Source of the DNA: Blautia_A aquisgranensis
GTDB taxonomy: Bacteria > Bacillota > Clostridia > Lachnospirales > Lachnospiraceae
Length of the DNA: 64,000 bases
Direction of reading: 5' to 3'
Assembly (NCBI RefSeq): GCF_040096615.1
Contig: NZ_JBBMEJ010000012.1
Location: 1 to 64,000, forward strand
Made by a program: the position numbers and the translations under genes. Of this stretch, positions 36,139 to 44,168 are shown one piece after another. Every line of letters begins with the position of its first letter. Position 1 is the stretch's first letter. Under the pieces are notes generated by a model that was not told the origin of the DNA, did not search any database, and saw only the letters and a program-made list of their open reading frames with translations.

Positions 36139-36269
36139 TATAATAACCTCCCTTGATAGATTTTTGTATTTACAGCTTTCATCTTACCTGTCAGCTTTCA
36201 AAAAGTCAAGGTGAAAAGAGATAAAAAATGTTTTAATAATTAGTGAAATTGTATAAAAAGTGAGGAAAA

Positions 36270-37598
36270 ATGGGAAATAAAGTTGCATTACACAACTTAG
36301 GCTGCAAGGTAAATGCCTACGAAATAGAGGCAATGCAGCAGCTCCTGGAGGAGGCAGGCTATGAGATCGTGCCTTTTGAGCCGGGAGCAGATATTTATGT
36401 GATCAATACCTGTACGGTTACAAATATTGCAGACAGAAAATCAAGACAGATGCTCCACAAGGCAAAAAAAATGAATCCGGATGCCATTGTCGTGGCAACC
36501 GGCTGCTATGTCCAGACCGGTGGCGAAAAGCTGGAAAAGGACGAAGCCATTGACCTTGTGCTGGGAAACAACCAGAAAGGAAACATTGTGGAAGCACTGG
36601 CTGAATATGCAGAGGACAAGCCGGGACATGGTTCGCATGTGATCAAGATCAATCAGACAAAGGAGTATGAGGATCTTTCCATCAATCATACCGCGGAGCA
36701 CGTAAGAGCATATATCAAGGTACAGGACGGCTGTAACCAGTTCTGTACGTACTGTATTATTCCCTATGCAAGAGGCCGTGTGAGAAGCCGTAACATCGAA
36801 AGCGTACTGAAGGAAGTACGTTCACTTGCTGCAAAGGGATATAAAGAAATCGTGCTTACAGGAATCCACTTAAGCTCCTATGGTGTGGACTTCCCGGAAG
36901 AAAAGAAAGAGACACTGCTTTCCCTGATCCGTGCAGTGCATGAAATCGAGGGAATCAAGAGAATCCGCCTCGGTTCCCTGGAGCCGGGAATCGTTACAAG
37001 AGAATTTGCGGAAGGTATCGCGGCACTGCCAAAGGTCTGCCCGCATTTTCATCTTTCCCTGCAGAGCGGCTGTGATGAGACTCTGGAGAGAATGAACCGC
37101 AGATACCGGAGCGGAGAGTATAGAGAGCGCTGTGAGCTCCTAAGAGAGGTATATGGTGCACCTGCGCTGACCACGGATGTGATCGTGGGCTTCCCGCAGG
37201 AATCAGAGGAGGAATTCAAGAAATCCTATGACTTTGTGGACAGCATTCATTTTTATGAGACGCATATCTTCAAGTACTCCAGAAGACAGGGAACAAAGGC
37301 AGCTGCCATGGCCGGACAGCTGACGGAGGCTGAAAAAGCAGCACGAAGTGAAAAAATGATCGAGATGCATCACCGTCATGCAAGAGATTATGAGGAAGCC
37401 ATGCTTGGAAAAGAGCTGGAGATCCTTATAGAAGAAGAATATGAGAAGAATGATCAGACCTGGTATCTCGGACACAGCCGTGAATATATAAAGACAGCAG
37501 TAAAAAAAGCGGACAGTTATGGGGTAAATGACATCATAAAGGTAAAGGCTGAGGGCTTTCTGGAAGAACATATCCTGACAGGAGAAGCCGTGGAGTAA
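36270..37598 (+). CDS. mtaB: tRNA t6A37 methylthiotransferase MtaB
   Basis: A 442-residue radical-SAM enzyme that converts t6A to ms2t6A at position 37 of ANN-decoding tRNAs. The N-terminal UPF0004 domain has its three cluster cysteines in HNLGCKVNAYE, VINTCTVTN and ATGCYVQT. The radical-SAM motif CxxxCxxC appears in DGCNQFCTYCIIPYARGRVR. The C-terminal TRAM-like domain covers about residues 375-440. The pattern NLGCKVNAYE with NxxDRKS fits MtaB (YqeV) better than MiaB or RimO. It is divergent from the HPr-like gene across a 131-base AT-rich gap. Confidence 0.94.
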   Translation: MGNKVALHNLGCKVNAYEIEAMQQLLEEAGYEIVPFEPGADIYVINTCTVTNIADRKSRQMLHKAKKMNPDAIVVATGCYVQTGGEKLEKDEAIDLVLGNNQKGNIVEALAEYAEDKPGHGSHVIKINQTKEYEDLSINHTAEHVRAYIKVQDGCNQFCTYCIIPYARGRVRSRNIESVLKEVRSLAAKGYKEIVLTGIHLSSYGVDFPEEKKETLLSLIRAVHEIEGIKRIRLGSLEPGIVTREFAEGIAALPKVCPHFHLSLQSGCDETLERMNRRYRSGEYRERCELLREVYGAPALTTDVIVGFPQESEEEFKKSYDFVDSIHFYETHIFKYSRRQGTKAAAMAGQLTEAEKAARSEKMIEMHHRHARDYEEAMLGKELEILIEEEYEKNDQTWYLGHSREYIKTAVKKADSYGVNDIIKVKAEGFLEEHILTGEAVE

Positions 37599-37723
37599 AG
37601 AAGGATATAAAATATTTACAGACAATATCCTGAAATGCTAACAGGTGCATGAAATTTTAGATTGTAATTTATGTAAATTTATATTAAAATAAAAAAGAAT
37701 ATATTTTAAGGACGTGAGAGACA

Positions 37724-37996
37724 ATGGCAGAGAATAATCTGGGAAATACACAGTATTTCAGAACGAAACCGGATCAGGAGCTTCAGGTAAAAGAAGTACT
37801 GGATCTGGTGTACAATGCAATGGATGAGAAGGGCTACAATCCGGTGAATCAGATCGTAGGATATATTATGTCCGGAGACCCGACCTACATCACAAGCCAC
37901 AAGGGTGCGAGAAGCATGATCATGAAGGTGGAGCGTGATGAGCTGGTAGAGGAGCTTCTCACCGAGTATATCAAGAACAAGTCCTGGGAACGCTGA
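37724..37996 (+). CDS. ireB: IreB family regulatory phosphoprotein
   Basis: A 90-residue UPF0297 protein. In Enterococcus its homologue IreB is phosphorylated by the Ser/Thr kinase IreK and tunes cephalosporin resistance. The conserved core is visible: NTQYFRTKPDQELQVKEVLD, EKGYNPVNQIVGYIMSGDPT, YITSHKGARSMI. N-terminal threonines precede the TQYF block, as in phosphorylated homologues. It ends two bases before ruvX, a pairing conserved across Firmicutes. Confidence 0.95.
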   Translation: MAENNLGNTQYFRTKPDQELQVKEVLDLVYNAMDEKGYNPVNQIVGYIMSGDPTYITSHKGARSMIMKVERDELVEELLTEYIKNKSWER

Positions 37997-37998
37997 TC

Positions 37999-38454
37999 AT
38001 GAGGATACTGGGACTGGACTATGGCTCGAAGACAGTGGGCGTTGCAGTGAGCGATCCCCTTGGTCTGACAGCCCAGGGAGTGGAGACTGTATGGCGCAAG
38101 CAGGAGAACAAGCTTCGTCGTACACTGGCACGTATTGAAGAAATCATTTCGGAGTATCAGGTTACGGAGATCGTGCTTGGATATCCGAAGAATATGAACA
38201 ATACCGTAGGAGAGCGGGCTGAGAAATCTCTGGAATTCAAGGAAATGCTGGAGAAACGTACAGGCCTGCCTGTTGTTATGTGGGATGAGAGACTGACGAC
38301 CATGGCTGCGGACCGCACACTGGAAGAGACAGGCGTGCATAAGGAGAACCGCAAGCAGTATCTGGATCAGGTAGCGGCAGTCTTTATTTTGCAGGGATAT
38401 CTGGATGCAGCGGCGCATCGAAAAGCGCAGGAGCAGGAAGACGCAAGAGCATAA
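37999..38454 (+). CDS. ruvX: Putative pre-16S rRNA nuclease / Holliday junction resolvase YqgF
   Basis: A 151-residue YqgF/RuvX protein with an RNase-H fold. The first catalytic aspartate lies in RILGLDYGSKTVGVAVSDPL; further conserved segments are EIVLGYPKNMNNTVGERAEK and VVMWDERLTTMAADRTL, and the last acidic residue is in YLDQVAAVFILQGYL. In E. coli it matures the 5' end of 16S rRNA; a junction-resolvase role was proposed earlier. Translationally adjacent to ireB. Confidence 0.95.
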   Translation: MRILGLDYGSKTVGVAVSDPLGLTAQGVETVWRKQENKLRRTLARIEEIISEYQVTEIVLGYPKNMNNTVGERAEKSLEFKEMLEKRTGLPVVMWDERLTTMAADRTLEETGVHKENRKQYLDQVAAVFILQGYLDAAAHRKAQEQEDARA

Positions 38455-38496
38455 GACACAGATATTTTCAGAAGAACGGATAAGGAAGAATTAAAT

Positions 38497-38766
38497 ATGG
38501 AAAAAATAATATTTCAGTCAGACGACGGCACAGCTGCTGAGTTTTATGTAGAGGAGCAGACCAACATTGCGGGTGTGACTTATCTTTTGGTGTCCGATTC
38601 ACAGGATGAGGAAGCAGATGCATATATTCTTAAGGACATTTCGGCTCCGGGAAGCACTGAAGCTTGTTATGAAATGATCGAGGATGAGGATGAGCTTCAG
38701 GCTGTATACGCAGTTTTTCAGCAGATGCTGGATGACGTGAATTTTGAATGGAGGAGCGATTTTTGA
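38497..38766 (+). CDS. DUF1292 family protein
   Basis: An 89-residue acidic protein beginning MEKIIFQSDDGTAAEFYVEE. It matches the DUF1292 (YrzB) pattern: a beta-strand-rich core (ITYLLVSD-like GVTYLLVSDSQDEEADAYIL) and an acidic C-terminal helix (DEDELQAVYAVFQQMLDD). The function is unknown. In Firmicutes it commonly follows ireB and ruvX, exactly as here. It overlaps the start region of the RNase J gene. Confidence 0.9.
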   Translation: MEKIIFQSDDGTAAEFYVEEQTNIAGVTYLLVSDSQDEEADAYILKDISAPGSTEACYEMIEDEDELQAVYAVFQQMLDDVNFEWRSDF

Positions 38767-40688
38767 AAAGCGAGAACAACGGTGACAACAGAAACGCGGA
38801 AAGCAGAAACCAGGCTTCCGCAGGCGGCGCCAGAAGACAGGCACCAAGACAGAGGAACGCTGGAGCAAGGACGAGACAATATCGTGGCGGCAATAATAAG
38901 AACCGTCAGGACAAACCGTTCCGCCCGGCAGCGAAGAAGACAGCAGCCGGCGCTACAGTGAAGAACGTAAGCCGGAACACACAGAGACCGGCAAAGAACA
39001 GTGGCAGACCATCCGGTCGGAAAAACAGCCGCAGATCATCCTCGAAGCTTAAGATCATCCCGTTAGGCGGTCTGGAGCAGATCGGAATGAACATTACAGC
39101 CTTTGAGTATGAGGACAGTATTGTAGTCGTAGACTGCGGACTTTCTTTCCCGGAGGACGACATGCTGGGAATCGATCTTGTCATTCCGGATGTGACCTAC
39201 CTTAAGGAAAATATTTCCAAGGTCAAGGGATTTGTGATCACACACGGACATGAGGATCATATCGGAGCACTTCCGTATGTGCTCAAGGAGATCAATGTTC
39301 CGATCTATGCGACCAAGCTTACACTGGGACTGATCCGCAATAAGCTTAAGGAACACAATCTTGTGCGTTCCACCAAGCTGAAAGAAGTGAAGCACGGACA
39401 GGTGATCAATCTGGGAGATTTTGCTGTGGAGTTCATTAAGACCAACCACAGTATCCAGGATGCCTCCGCACTTGCAATCTACTCTCCGGTGGGAATCGTG
39501 GTACACACAGGAGACTTTAAGGTAGACTATACACCGGTATTCGGAGATGCCATTGATCTGCAGCGTTTTGCAGAGATCGGCAAGAAGGGCGTTCTTGCAC
39601 TGATGTGTGAGAGTACCAATGCAGAGAGACAGGGCTTTACCATGTCCGAGCGTACAGTGGGACATGTATTTGACAATCTGTTTAATGAATACCGTACATC
39701 CAGGATCATCATTGCTACTTTTGCTTCCAATGTGGACCGTGTGCAGCAGATCATCAACACAGCATACCGTTTTGGAAGAAAGGTTGCTGTAGAGGGCCGG
39801 AGCATGGTCAATGTTATTTCCGTAGCATCAGAGCTTGGCTATCTGCAGATTCCGGAGAATACACTGATCGAGATCGACCAGGTGAAGAATTACCCGGATG
39901 ACAAGGTTGTCCTGATCACAACAGGAAGCCAGGGTGAGTCCATGGCAGCACTTTCCCGTATGGCAGCCAACATCCATAAAAAGATCACCATCAAGCCGAA
40001 TGATACGATCATTTTCAGCTCCAACCCGATTCCCGGAAATGAAAAAGCAGTTTCCAAGGTTATCAATGAGCTGTCCATGAAAGGCGCAAAGGTTATCTTC
40101 CAGGATGTCCATGTTTCCGGACATGCCTGCCAGGAGGAGATCAAGCTGATCTACTCCCTTGTAAAACCGAAATATGCGATCCCAATCCACGGTGAGTACC
40201 GTCATCTGACAGCACAGAAGCATATTGTGGAGGATCTTGGAATCCCGAAGGAGAATATCTTCATTCTTTCCTCCGGAAATGTTCTGGAACTGGATGGACA
40301 GAGTGCAAAGGTAACAGGAAGTGTTCACACAGGAGCGATCTTTGTAGACGGACTTGGAGTAGGTGATGTGGGAAATATCGTACTTCGTGACCGCCAGCAT
40401 CTGTCTGAGGATGGAATTATGATCGTAGTTATGACACTGGAGCGTCACAGCAATGTGGTTCTTGCAGGACCGGATATCGTTTCCAGAGGATTTGTATACG
40501 TAAGAGAATCCGAGGATCTTATGGAGCATGCAAGACAGGTTGTGGAGACTGCGCTGGATTCCTGCCTGGAGAATAATATCACAGACTGGGGCAAGATCAA
40601 GACAGAGGTGAAGGATGCACTTGGTGAATATCTGTGGAAACGTACCAAGAGAAGCCCGATGATCCTGCCGATCATCATGGAGGCATAA
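38763..40688 (+). CDS. Ribonuclease J with basic N-terminal extension
   Basis: About 641 residues. The metallo-beta-lactamase/beta-CASP core starts near residue 95 with LKIIPLGGLEQIGMNITAFE and holds the zinc motif THGHEDHIGALP, the VVHTGDFKVDYTP segment and VSGHACQEEIK. It is a 5'-3' exonuclease and endonuclease in mRNA decay and rRNA maturation. The first 90 residues are a disordered, Arg/Asn/Gln-rich tail, longer than in Bacillus RNase J1, probably for RNA or partner binding. I prefer TTG 38763, because GGAGGAG lies six bases upstream; ATG 38748 overlaps that site. The start overlaps the end of the DUF1292 gene by four bases. Confidence 0.93.
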   Translation: MKSENNGDNRNAESRNQASAGGARRQAPRQRNAGARTRQYRGGNNKNRQDKPFRPAAKKTAAGATVKNVSRNTQRPAKNSGRPSGRKNSRRSSSKLKIIPLGGLEQIGMNITAFEYEDSIVVVDCGLSFPEDDMLGIDLVIPDVTYLKENISKVKGFVITHGHEDHIGALPYVLKEINVPIYATKLTLGLIRNKLKEHNLVRSTKLKEVKHGQVINLGDFAVEFIKTNHSIQDASALAIYSPVGIVVHTGDFKVDYTPVFGDAIDLQRFAEIGKKGVLALMCESTNAERQGFTMSERTVGHVFDNLFNEYRTSRIIIATFASNVDRVQQIINTAYRFGRKVAVEGRSMVNVISVASELGYLQIPENTLIEIDQVKNYPDDKVVLITTGSQGESMAALSRMAANIHKKITIKPNDTIIFSSNPIPGNEKAVSKVINELSMKGAKVIFQDVHVSGHACQEEIKLIYSLVKPKYAIPIHGEYRHLTAQKHIVEDLGIPKENIFILSSGNVLELDGQSAKVTGSVHTGAIFVDGLGVGDVGNIVLRDRQHLSEDGIMIVVMTLERHSNVVLAGPDIVSRGFVYVRESEDLMEHARQVVETALDSCLENNITDWGKIKTEVKDALGEYLWKRTKRSPMILPIIMEA

Positions 40689-40691
40689 GGC

Positions 40692-41030
40692 ATGGATGAG
40701 ATCAGCATGGACATTGAGAGGCTTCTCGATGCTGTGCACAGAAGTGAAGAATACCAGGAATATCAGAAGCAGGCTGCAGAGCTTGATAAGGATCCTGAGC
40801 TTAAGGCGAGGGTGATGAGATTCCGTGGAGATAATTTCAGACTGCAAAGCCAGGCGAATCAGGATGAGCTGTTTCACATAGCGGAACAGCTCAATCTGGA
40901 GTCGGCCAGTCTAAGACAGAACCTGAGAGTAAATGCCTATCTGGATGCGGAGCTTGCACTGTGCAGACTGATGCAGAGAATATGCAGGACACTGGTAGCC
41001 GGGATAGACATACAGATTCCTGATCTATAG
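40692..41030 (+). CDS. YlbF family regulator
   Basis: A 112-residue all-helical protein of the YlbF/YmcA (Com_YlbF) family: IERLLDAVHRSEEYQEYQKQ, LKARVMRFRGDNFRLQSQAN, LAGIDI-like tail VAGIDIQIPDL. In Bacillus, YlbF, YmcA and YaaT form a complex that steers RNase Y. Its position three bases after RNase J therefore suggests a link to RNA processing, which is inference. It contains no cluster cysteines apart from one near the C-terminus. Confidence 0.88.
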   Translation: MDEISMDIERLLDAVHRSEEYQEYQKQAAELDKDPELKARVMRFRGDNFRLQSQANQDELFHIAEQLNLESASLRQNLRVNAYLDAELALCRLMQRICRTLVAGIDIQIPDL

Positions 41031-41044
41031 GAGGAAGAAAGACT

Positions 41045-41449
41045 ATGGCAGACACAAGAGACAAGGTAGGCAGGGCCGGCGTTTTTCTGGCCGGAGGGGT
41101 ATTTAAGATCGCCCTGTATATCTGCATCATTGTATTTCTGATCTGGGTCGGAAGATCCGCATATCAGTTCGGATATGATGTGTTTAACCAGCAGGCCATG
41201 AGCCCGGGTGAGGGACAACAGGTTACTGTAGTTGTAAAAGATGGTGCATCTGCATATAAGGTTGGTAAGACACTGGAACAGAAAGGACTTGTGAAGAGCG
41301 CGCTTGCATTTGCAGTGCAGGAGAGAATGTCTGCATATCACGGACAGATCAAGGCCGGTACATATCTTCTCAGCACAGCATACACACCGACCAGGATCAT
41401 GGCCGTGCTGGCAGGAGAAGAGAATGAGGAAGGATCGAAGAGCCAGTGA
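41045..41449 (+). CDS. Membrane-anchored MltG-like protein lacking the catalytic domain
   Basis: A 134-residue protein with one membrane helix (about residues 18-40, FKIALYICIIVFLIWVGRSA) and an outside domain of about 75 residues. That domain resembles the LysM-like N-terminal part of MltG: VTVVVKDGASAYKVGKTLEQ, KGLVKSALAF, GQIKAGTYLLS, MAVLAGE. Full MltG (endolytic murein transglycosylase) is about 350 residues and has a catalytic glutamate domain, absent here. It may bind glycan or modulate a true MltG. It overlaps the next gene by four bases. Confidence 0.8.
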   Translation: MADTRDKVGRAGVFLAGGVFKIALYICIIVFLIWVGRSAYQFGYDVFNQQAMSPGEGQQVTVVVKDGASAYKVGKTLEQKGLVKSALAFAVQERMSAYHGQIKAGTYLLSTAYTPTRIMAVLAGEENEEGSKSQ

Positions 41450-42138
41450 TCGTAGAAGAACGAATGAAAACCTATATCAATTCTCTTGATATGGGAAATA
41501 CTCCTTTTCTGCAGGAGTTAGAGAGCCGGGCACTTAAGGACCGGGTACCGATCATCCGAAGGGATATGCAGAGTTTTATGAGGATGCTTCTGGCCATGAA
41601 ACAGCCAAAGCGGATTTTGGAGGTGGGGACTGCCGTTGGCTTCTCCACACTTCTTATGTGTGAATATGGACCGGAGGATGTTCAGATCGTTACCATAGAA
41701 AATTACGAAAAAAGGATTCCTGTTGCAAAAGAAAATTTCAGACGTGCAGGAAGAGAAGAGCAGATCACACTTCTTGAAGGGGATGCCGGAGAGATTCTGA
41801 AGGAGCTTACCGGTACTTTTGACCTGATTTTTATGGATGCAGCAAAGGGACAGTATATCTACTGGCTTCCGGATGTGCTGCGCCTGATGAAAGAGGGAAG
41901 TGTGCTCGTATCAGATAACGTGCTGCAGGAGGGAGATCTTATAGAGTCTCATTATCTTGTGGAGCGGCGAAACCGGACAATTTATAAGAGAATGAGAGAA
42001 TATCTCTGGCAGCTGACGCACAGCCCGATACTGCGTACATCCGTACTTCCGTTGGGCGACGGTGCTGCCGTAAGCATAAAAACAGGAGAACAGGCTTATG
42101 AAACGACCAGAACTTTTGGTTCCGGCGAGCAGCCTTGA
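41446..42138 (+). CDS. O-methyltransferase (YrrM-like, class I SAM)
   Basis: A 230-residue SAM-dependent methyltransferase of the caffeoyl-CoA/tRNA hydroxyuridine family. Motif I is ILEVGTAVGFSTLLMCEYGP, with VTIENYEKRIPVAKENF, then FDLIFMDAAKGQYIYWLP and VLVSDNVLQEG. Its position next to a U32 peptidase-family gene is conserved. By analogy with TrmR of Bacillus it is probably the tRNA 5-hydroxyuridine methyltransferase making mo5U34 after TrhP-type hydroxylation. GTG 41446 overlaps the previous stop; ATG 41464 is an alternative start without a clear ribosome binding site. Confidence 0.88.
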   Translation: MIVEERMKTYINSLDMGNTPFLQELESRALKDRVPIIRRDMQSFMRMLLAMKQPKRILEVGTAVGFSTLLMCEYGPEDVQIVTIENYEKRIPVAKENFRRAGREEQITLLEGDAGEILKELTGTFDLIFMDAAKGQYIYWLPDVLRLMKEGSVLVSDNVLQEGDLIESHYLVERRNRTIYKRMREYLWQLTHSPILRTSVLPLGDGAAVSIKTGEQAYETTRTFGSGEQP

Positions 42139-43321
42139 GGTTTTGAAGGTTGCCGTCATATATGGTGCAGATGCCGTTTATATCGGCGGAGAAGCCTTTG
42201 GACTTCGTGCAAAGGCAAAGAATTTTTCAAAAGAAGATATGTGTGAGGGCATTGCATTCGCACATGAGCATGGCGTAAAAGTTTATGTGACAGTGAATAT
42301 CCTGGCGCATAACAGCGATCTTGAGGGAGTAAGAGAATATCTGAAAGAACTCAGGGAGATCGGTCCGGATGCACTGATCATTGCGGATCCGGGAATCTAT
42401 ATGTATGCGAAGGAAATCTGCCCGGAGATTGAACGTCATATCAGCACACAGGCCAATAACACGAATTATGAGACATACCGCTTCTGGTATAATCTCGGTG
42501 CGAAGCGTGTGGTAAGTGCCAGAGAGCTTTCTCTGGAGGAAATCCGTGAGATCCGTGCACATATTCCGGATGATATGGAAATCGAAACATTTATCCACGG
42601 GGCTATGTGTATTTCCTATTCAGGAAGATGCCTTTTAAGCAATTTTATGGCAGGAAGAGACGCCAACCATGGAGCCTGTACACACCCGTGCAGATGGAAA
42701 TATTCCGTTGTTGAGGAGAAACGTCCGGGAGAATATATGCCGGTATTTGAGAATGAGAGAGGTACATTTATCTTTAATTCCAAGGACCTTTGCATGGTAG
42801 AGCATATGGAAGATGTGCTCACAAGCGGCATTGACAGTCTTAAGATCGAAGGCCGTATGAAAACAGCTCTTTATGTGGCAACTGTGGCAAGAACTTACCG
42901 CAAGGCAATTGATGACTGTCTGGAAAGTCCGGAGAAATACCGTGCCAATATGCCGTGGTATCAGGAGCAGATCTCGAACTGTACCTATCGTCAGTTTACA
43001 ACCGGATTTTTCTATGGAAAGCCGGATGAGAATACGCAGATCTATGACAGTAATACGTATGTGAGAGAATATACTTATCTTGGATTTGCGGAGGAGATTG
43101 ATGAACGGGGTTATGCAAGACTGACACAGAGAAACAAGTTTTCTGTGGGAGAGACTATCGAGATTATGAAACCGGATGGAAGAAATATTCCGGTCACTGT
43201 GAAAGCTATCTACAATGAAGAGGGCGAGTCCATGGAGAGCGCACCACATGCACAGCAGAGAATTTATGTGAAGCTTACGGAGACACCGGAGGTATTTGAT
43301 ATTCTCCGGAGAGGTGAGTAA
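42098..43321 (+). CDS. U32 family peptidase / tRNA hydroxylation protein (TrhP-like)
   Basis: A 407-residue U32-family protein beginning KRPELLVPASSLEVLKVAVI and containing the family block ETFIHGAMCISYSGRCLLSN followed by HPCRWKY. The cysteine set (CISYSGRC, ACTHPC) fits an iron-sulfur enzyme. Relatives TrhP (YegQ) and YrrN/YrrO hydroxylate U34 of tRNAs using prephenate. It overlaps the methyltransferase gene by 41 bases, which strongly suggests the two act in sequence on wobble uridine. Classical collagenase activity is unlikely here. Confidence 0.9.
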   Translation: MKRPELLVPASSLEVLKVAVIYGADAVYIGGEAFGLRAKAKNFSKEDMCEGIAFAHEHGVKVYVTVNILAHNSDLEGVREYLKELREIGPDALIIADPGIYMYAKEICPEIERHISTQANNTNYETYRFWYNLGAKRVVSARELSLEEIREIRAHIPDDMEIETFIHGAMCISYSGRCLLSNFMAGRDANHGACTHPCRWKYSVVEEKRPGEYMPVFENERGTFIFNSKDLCMVEHMEDVLTSGIDSLKIEGRMKTALYVATVARTYRKAIDDCLESPEKYRANMPWYQEQISNCTYRQFTTGFFYGKPDENTQIYDSNTYVREYTYLGFAEEIDERGYARLTQRNKFSVGETIEIMKPDGRNIPVTVKAIYNEEGESMESAPHAQQRIYVKLTETPEVFDILRRGE

Positions 43322-43331
43322 GTATTGTTGC

Positions 43332-43359
43332 AGGGGAGAACGGGAATACGTTCTCCCCT
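43332..43359. terminator. Bidirectional hairpin between U32 gene and sigK
   Basis: Eleven-base-pair stem AGGGGAGAACG / CGTTCTCCCCT between convergent genes. The plus-strand 3' side is only moderately T-rich (TATTCATTTT), so its strength as a terminator is uncertain. Confidence 0.6.
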
Positions 43360-43989
43360 CTATTCATTTTCGGGAAAAAGAGCGCGCAGCTTATGAAGCG
43401 CATTTTTTTCGATACGGGATACATAGGAACGGCTGATAGAAAGCTTACCGGCAATTTCTCGCTGGGTCAGAGGCTCCTGGCAGTTAAGACCGTAGCGACA
43501 GCAGATGACCTGATATTCCCTGGGAGAAAGCAGTTTTGAAATGTGTCGGAGAAGAAGAGTAATGTTGTCGCGGGTATAACAGTCTTCCACGATATCAACC
43601 GGCGGGCTTTCAATTACATCAAGAAGACTGATCTCGTTGCCTTCCCGGTCTGTGCCGATAGGATCATAGAGTGAGACTTCTCTTGCACGCTTTTTGCGCG
43701 AGCGCAGCATCATAAGAAGCTCGTTGTCGATACAGCGGGCTGCATAAGTGGAAAGTCTGGAGGCACGATTTGCGTCGAAGGTGGAGATGGCTTTAATAAG
43801 ACCTATGGTGCCGATGGAGATAAGATCATCCGGATCTTCATCGCAGTTCTGATATTTTTTTGCGACGTGGGCAACCAGGCGGAGATTATGCTCGATCAGG
43901 ATATTTTTTGCTTCCGGATCGCCCCTTTGGAAGCGCATGAGATAGTACTGCTCTTTTTGGGCAGACAACGGTTTTGGGAAAGTTTTCAA
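43360..43989 (-). CDS. sigK: RNA polymerase sporulation sigma factor SigK
   Basis: A 209-residue sigma-70-type factor for late mother-cell gene expression. Region 2 has EHNLRLVAHVAKKYQNCDED, LISIGTIGLIKAISTFDANR and STYAARCIDNELLM. Region 4 has LSPREYQVICCRYGLNCQEP and the HTH TQREIAGKLSISRSYVSRIE. The protein starts MKTFPKPLSAQKEQYYL, exactly where mature Bacillus sigma-K begins. The inhibitory pro-sequence is therefore absent, as in Clostridioides difficile. The gene is intact, with no skin-type insertion. It supports a spore-forming host. Confidence 0.95.
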   Translation of the reverse strand: MKTFPKPLSAQKEQYYLMRFQRGDPEAKNILIEHNLRLVAHVAKKYQNCDEDPDDLISIGTIGLIKAISTFDANRASRLSTYAARCIDNELLMMLRSRKKRAREVSLYDPIGTDREGNEISLLDVIESPPVDIVEDCYTRDNITLLLRHISKLLSPREYQVICCRYGLNCQEPLTQREIAGKLSISRSYVSRIEKNALHKLRALFPENE

Positions 43990-44090
43990 AGATTCACCTC
44001 AAAGGGGATTTCCATATATTTTATGAAAAGGACATGCTTTTCGTGCTTTTCCAACAAAAAGATTCTGCTTCGGACAAAGGGGAACACCTG

Positions 44091-44119
44091 TTGCACCTGT
44101 TTTGGTTCTGGTGTATAAT
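44091..44119 (+). promoter_or_regulatory. Promoter of the DUF5717-DUF5716 operon
   Basis: -35 TTGCAC at 44091-44096, 17-base spacer, -10 TATAAT at 44114-44119, about 50 bases before the start codon. Confidence 0.75.
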
Positions 44120-44168
44120 CATAAAATATGAGTGATAATAACAGTGTATACAATGAGGAGTACATATT

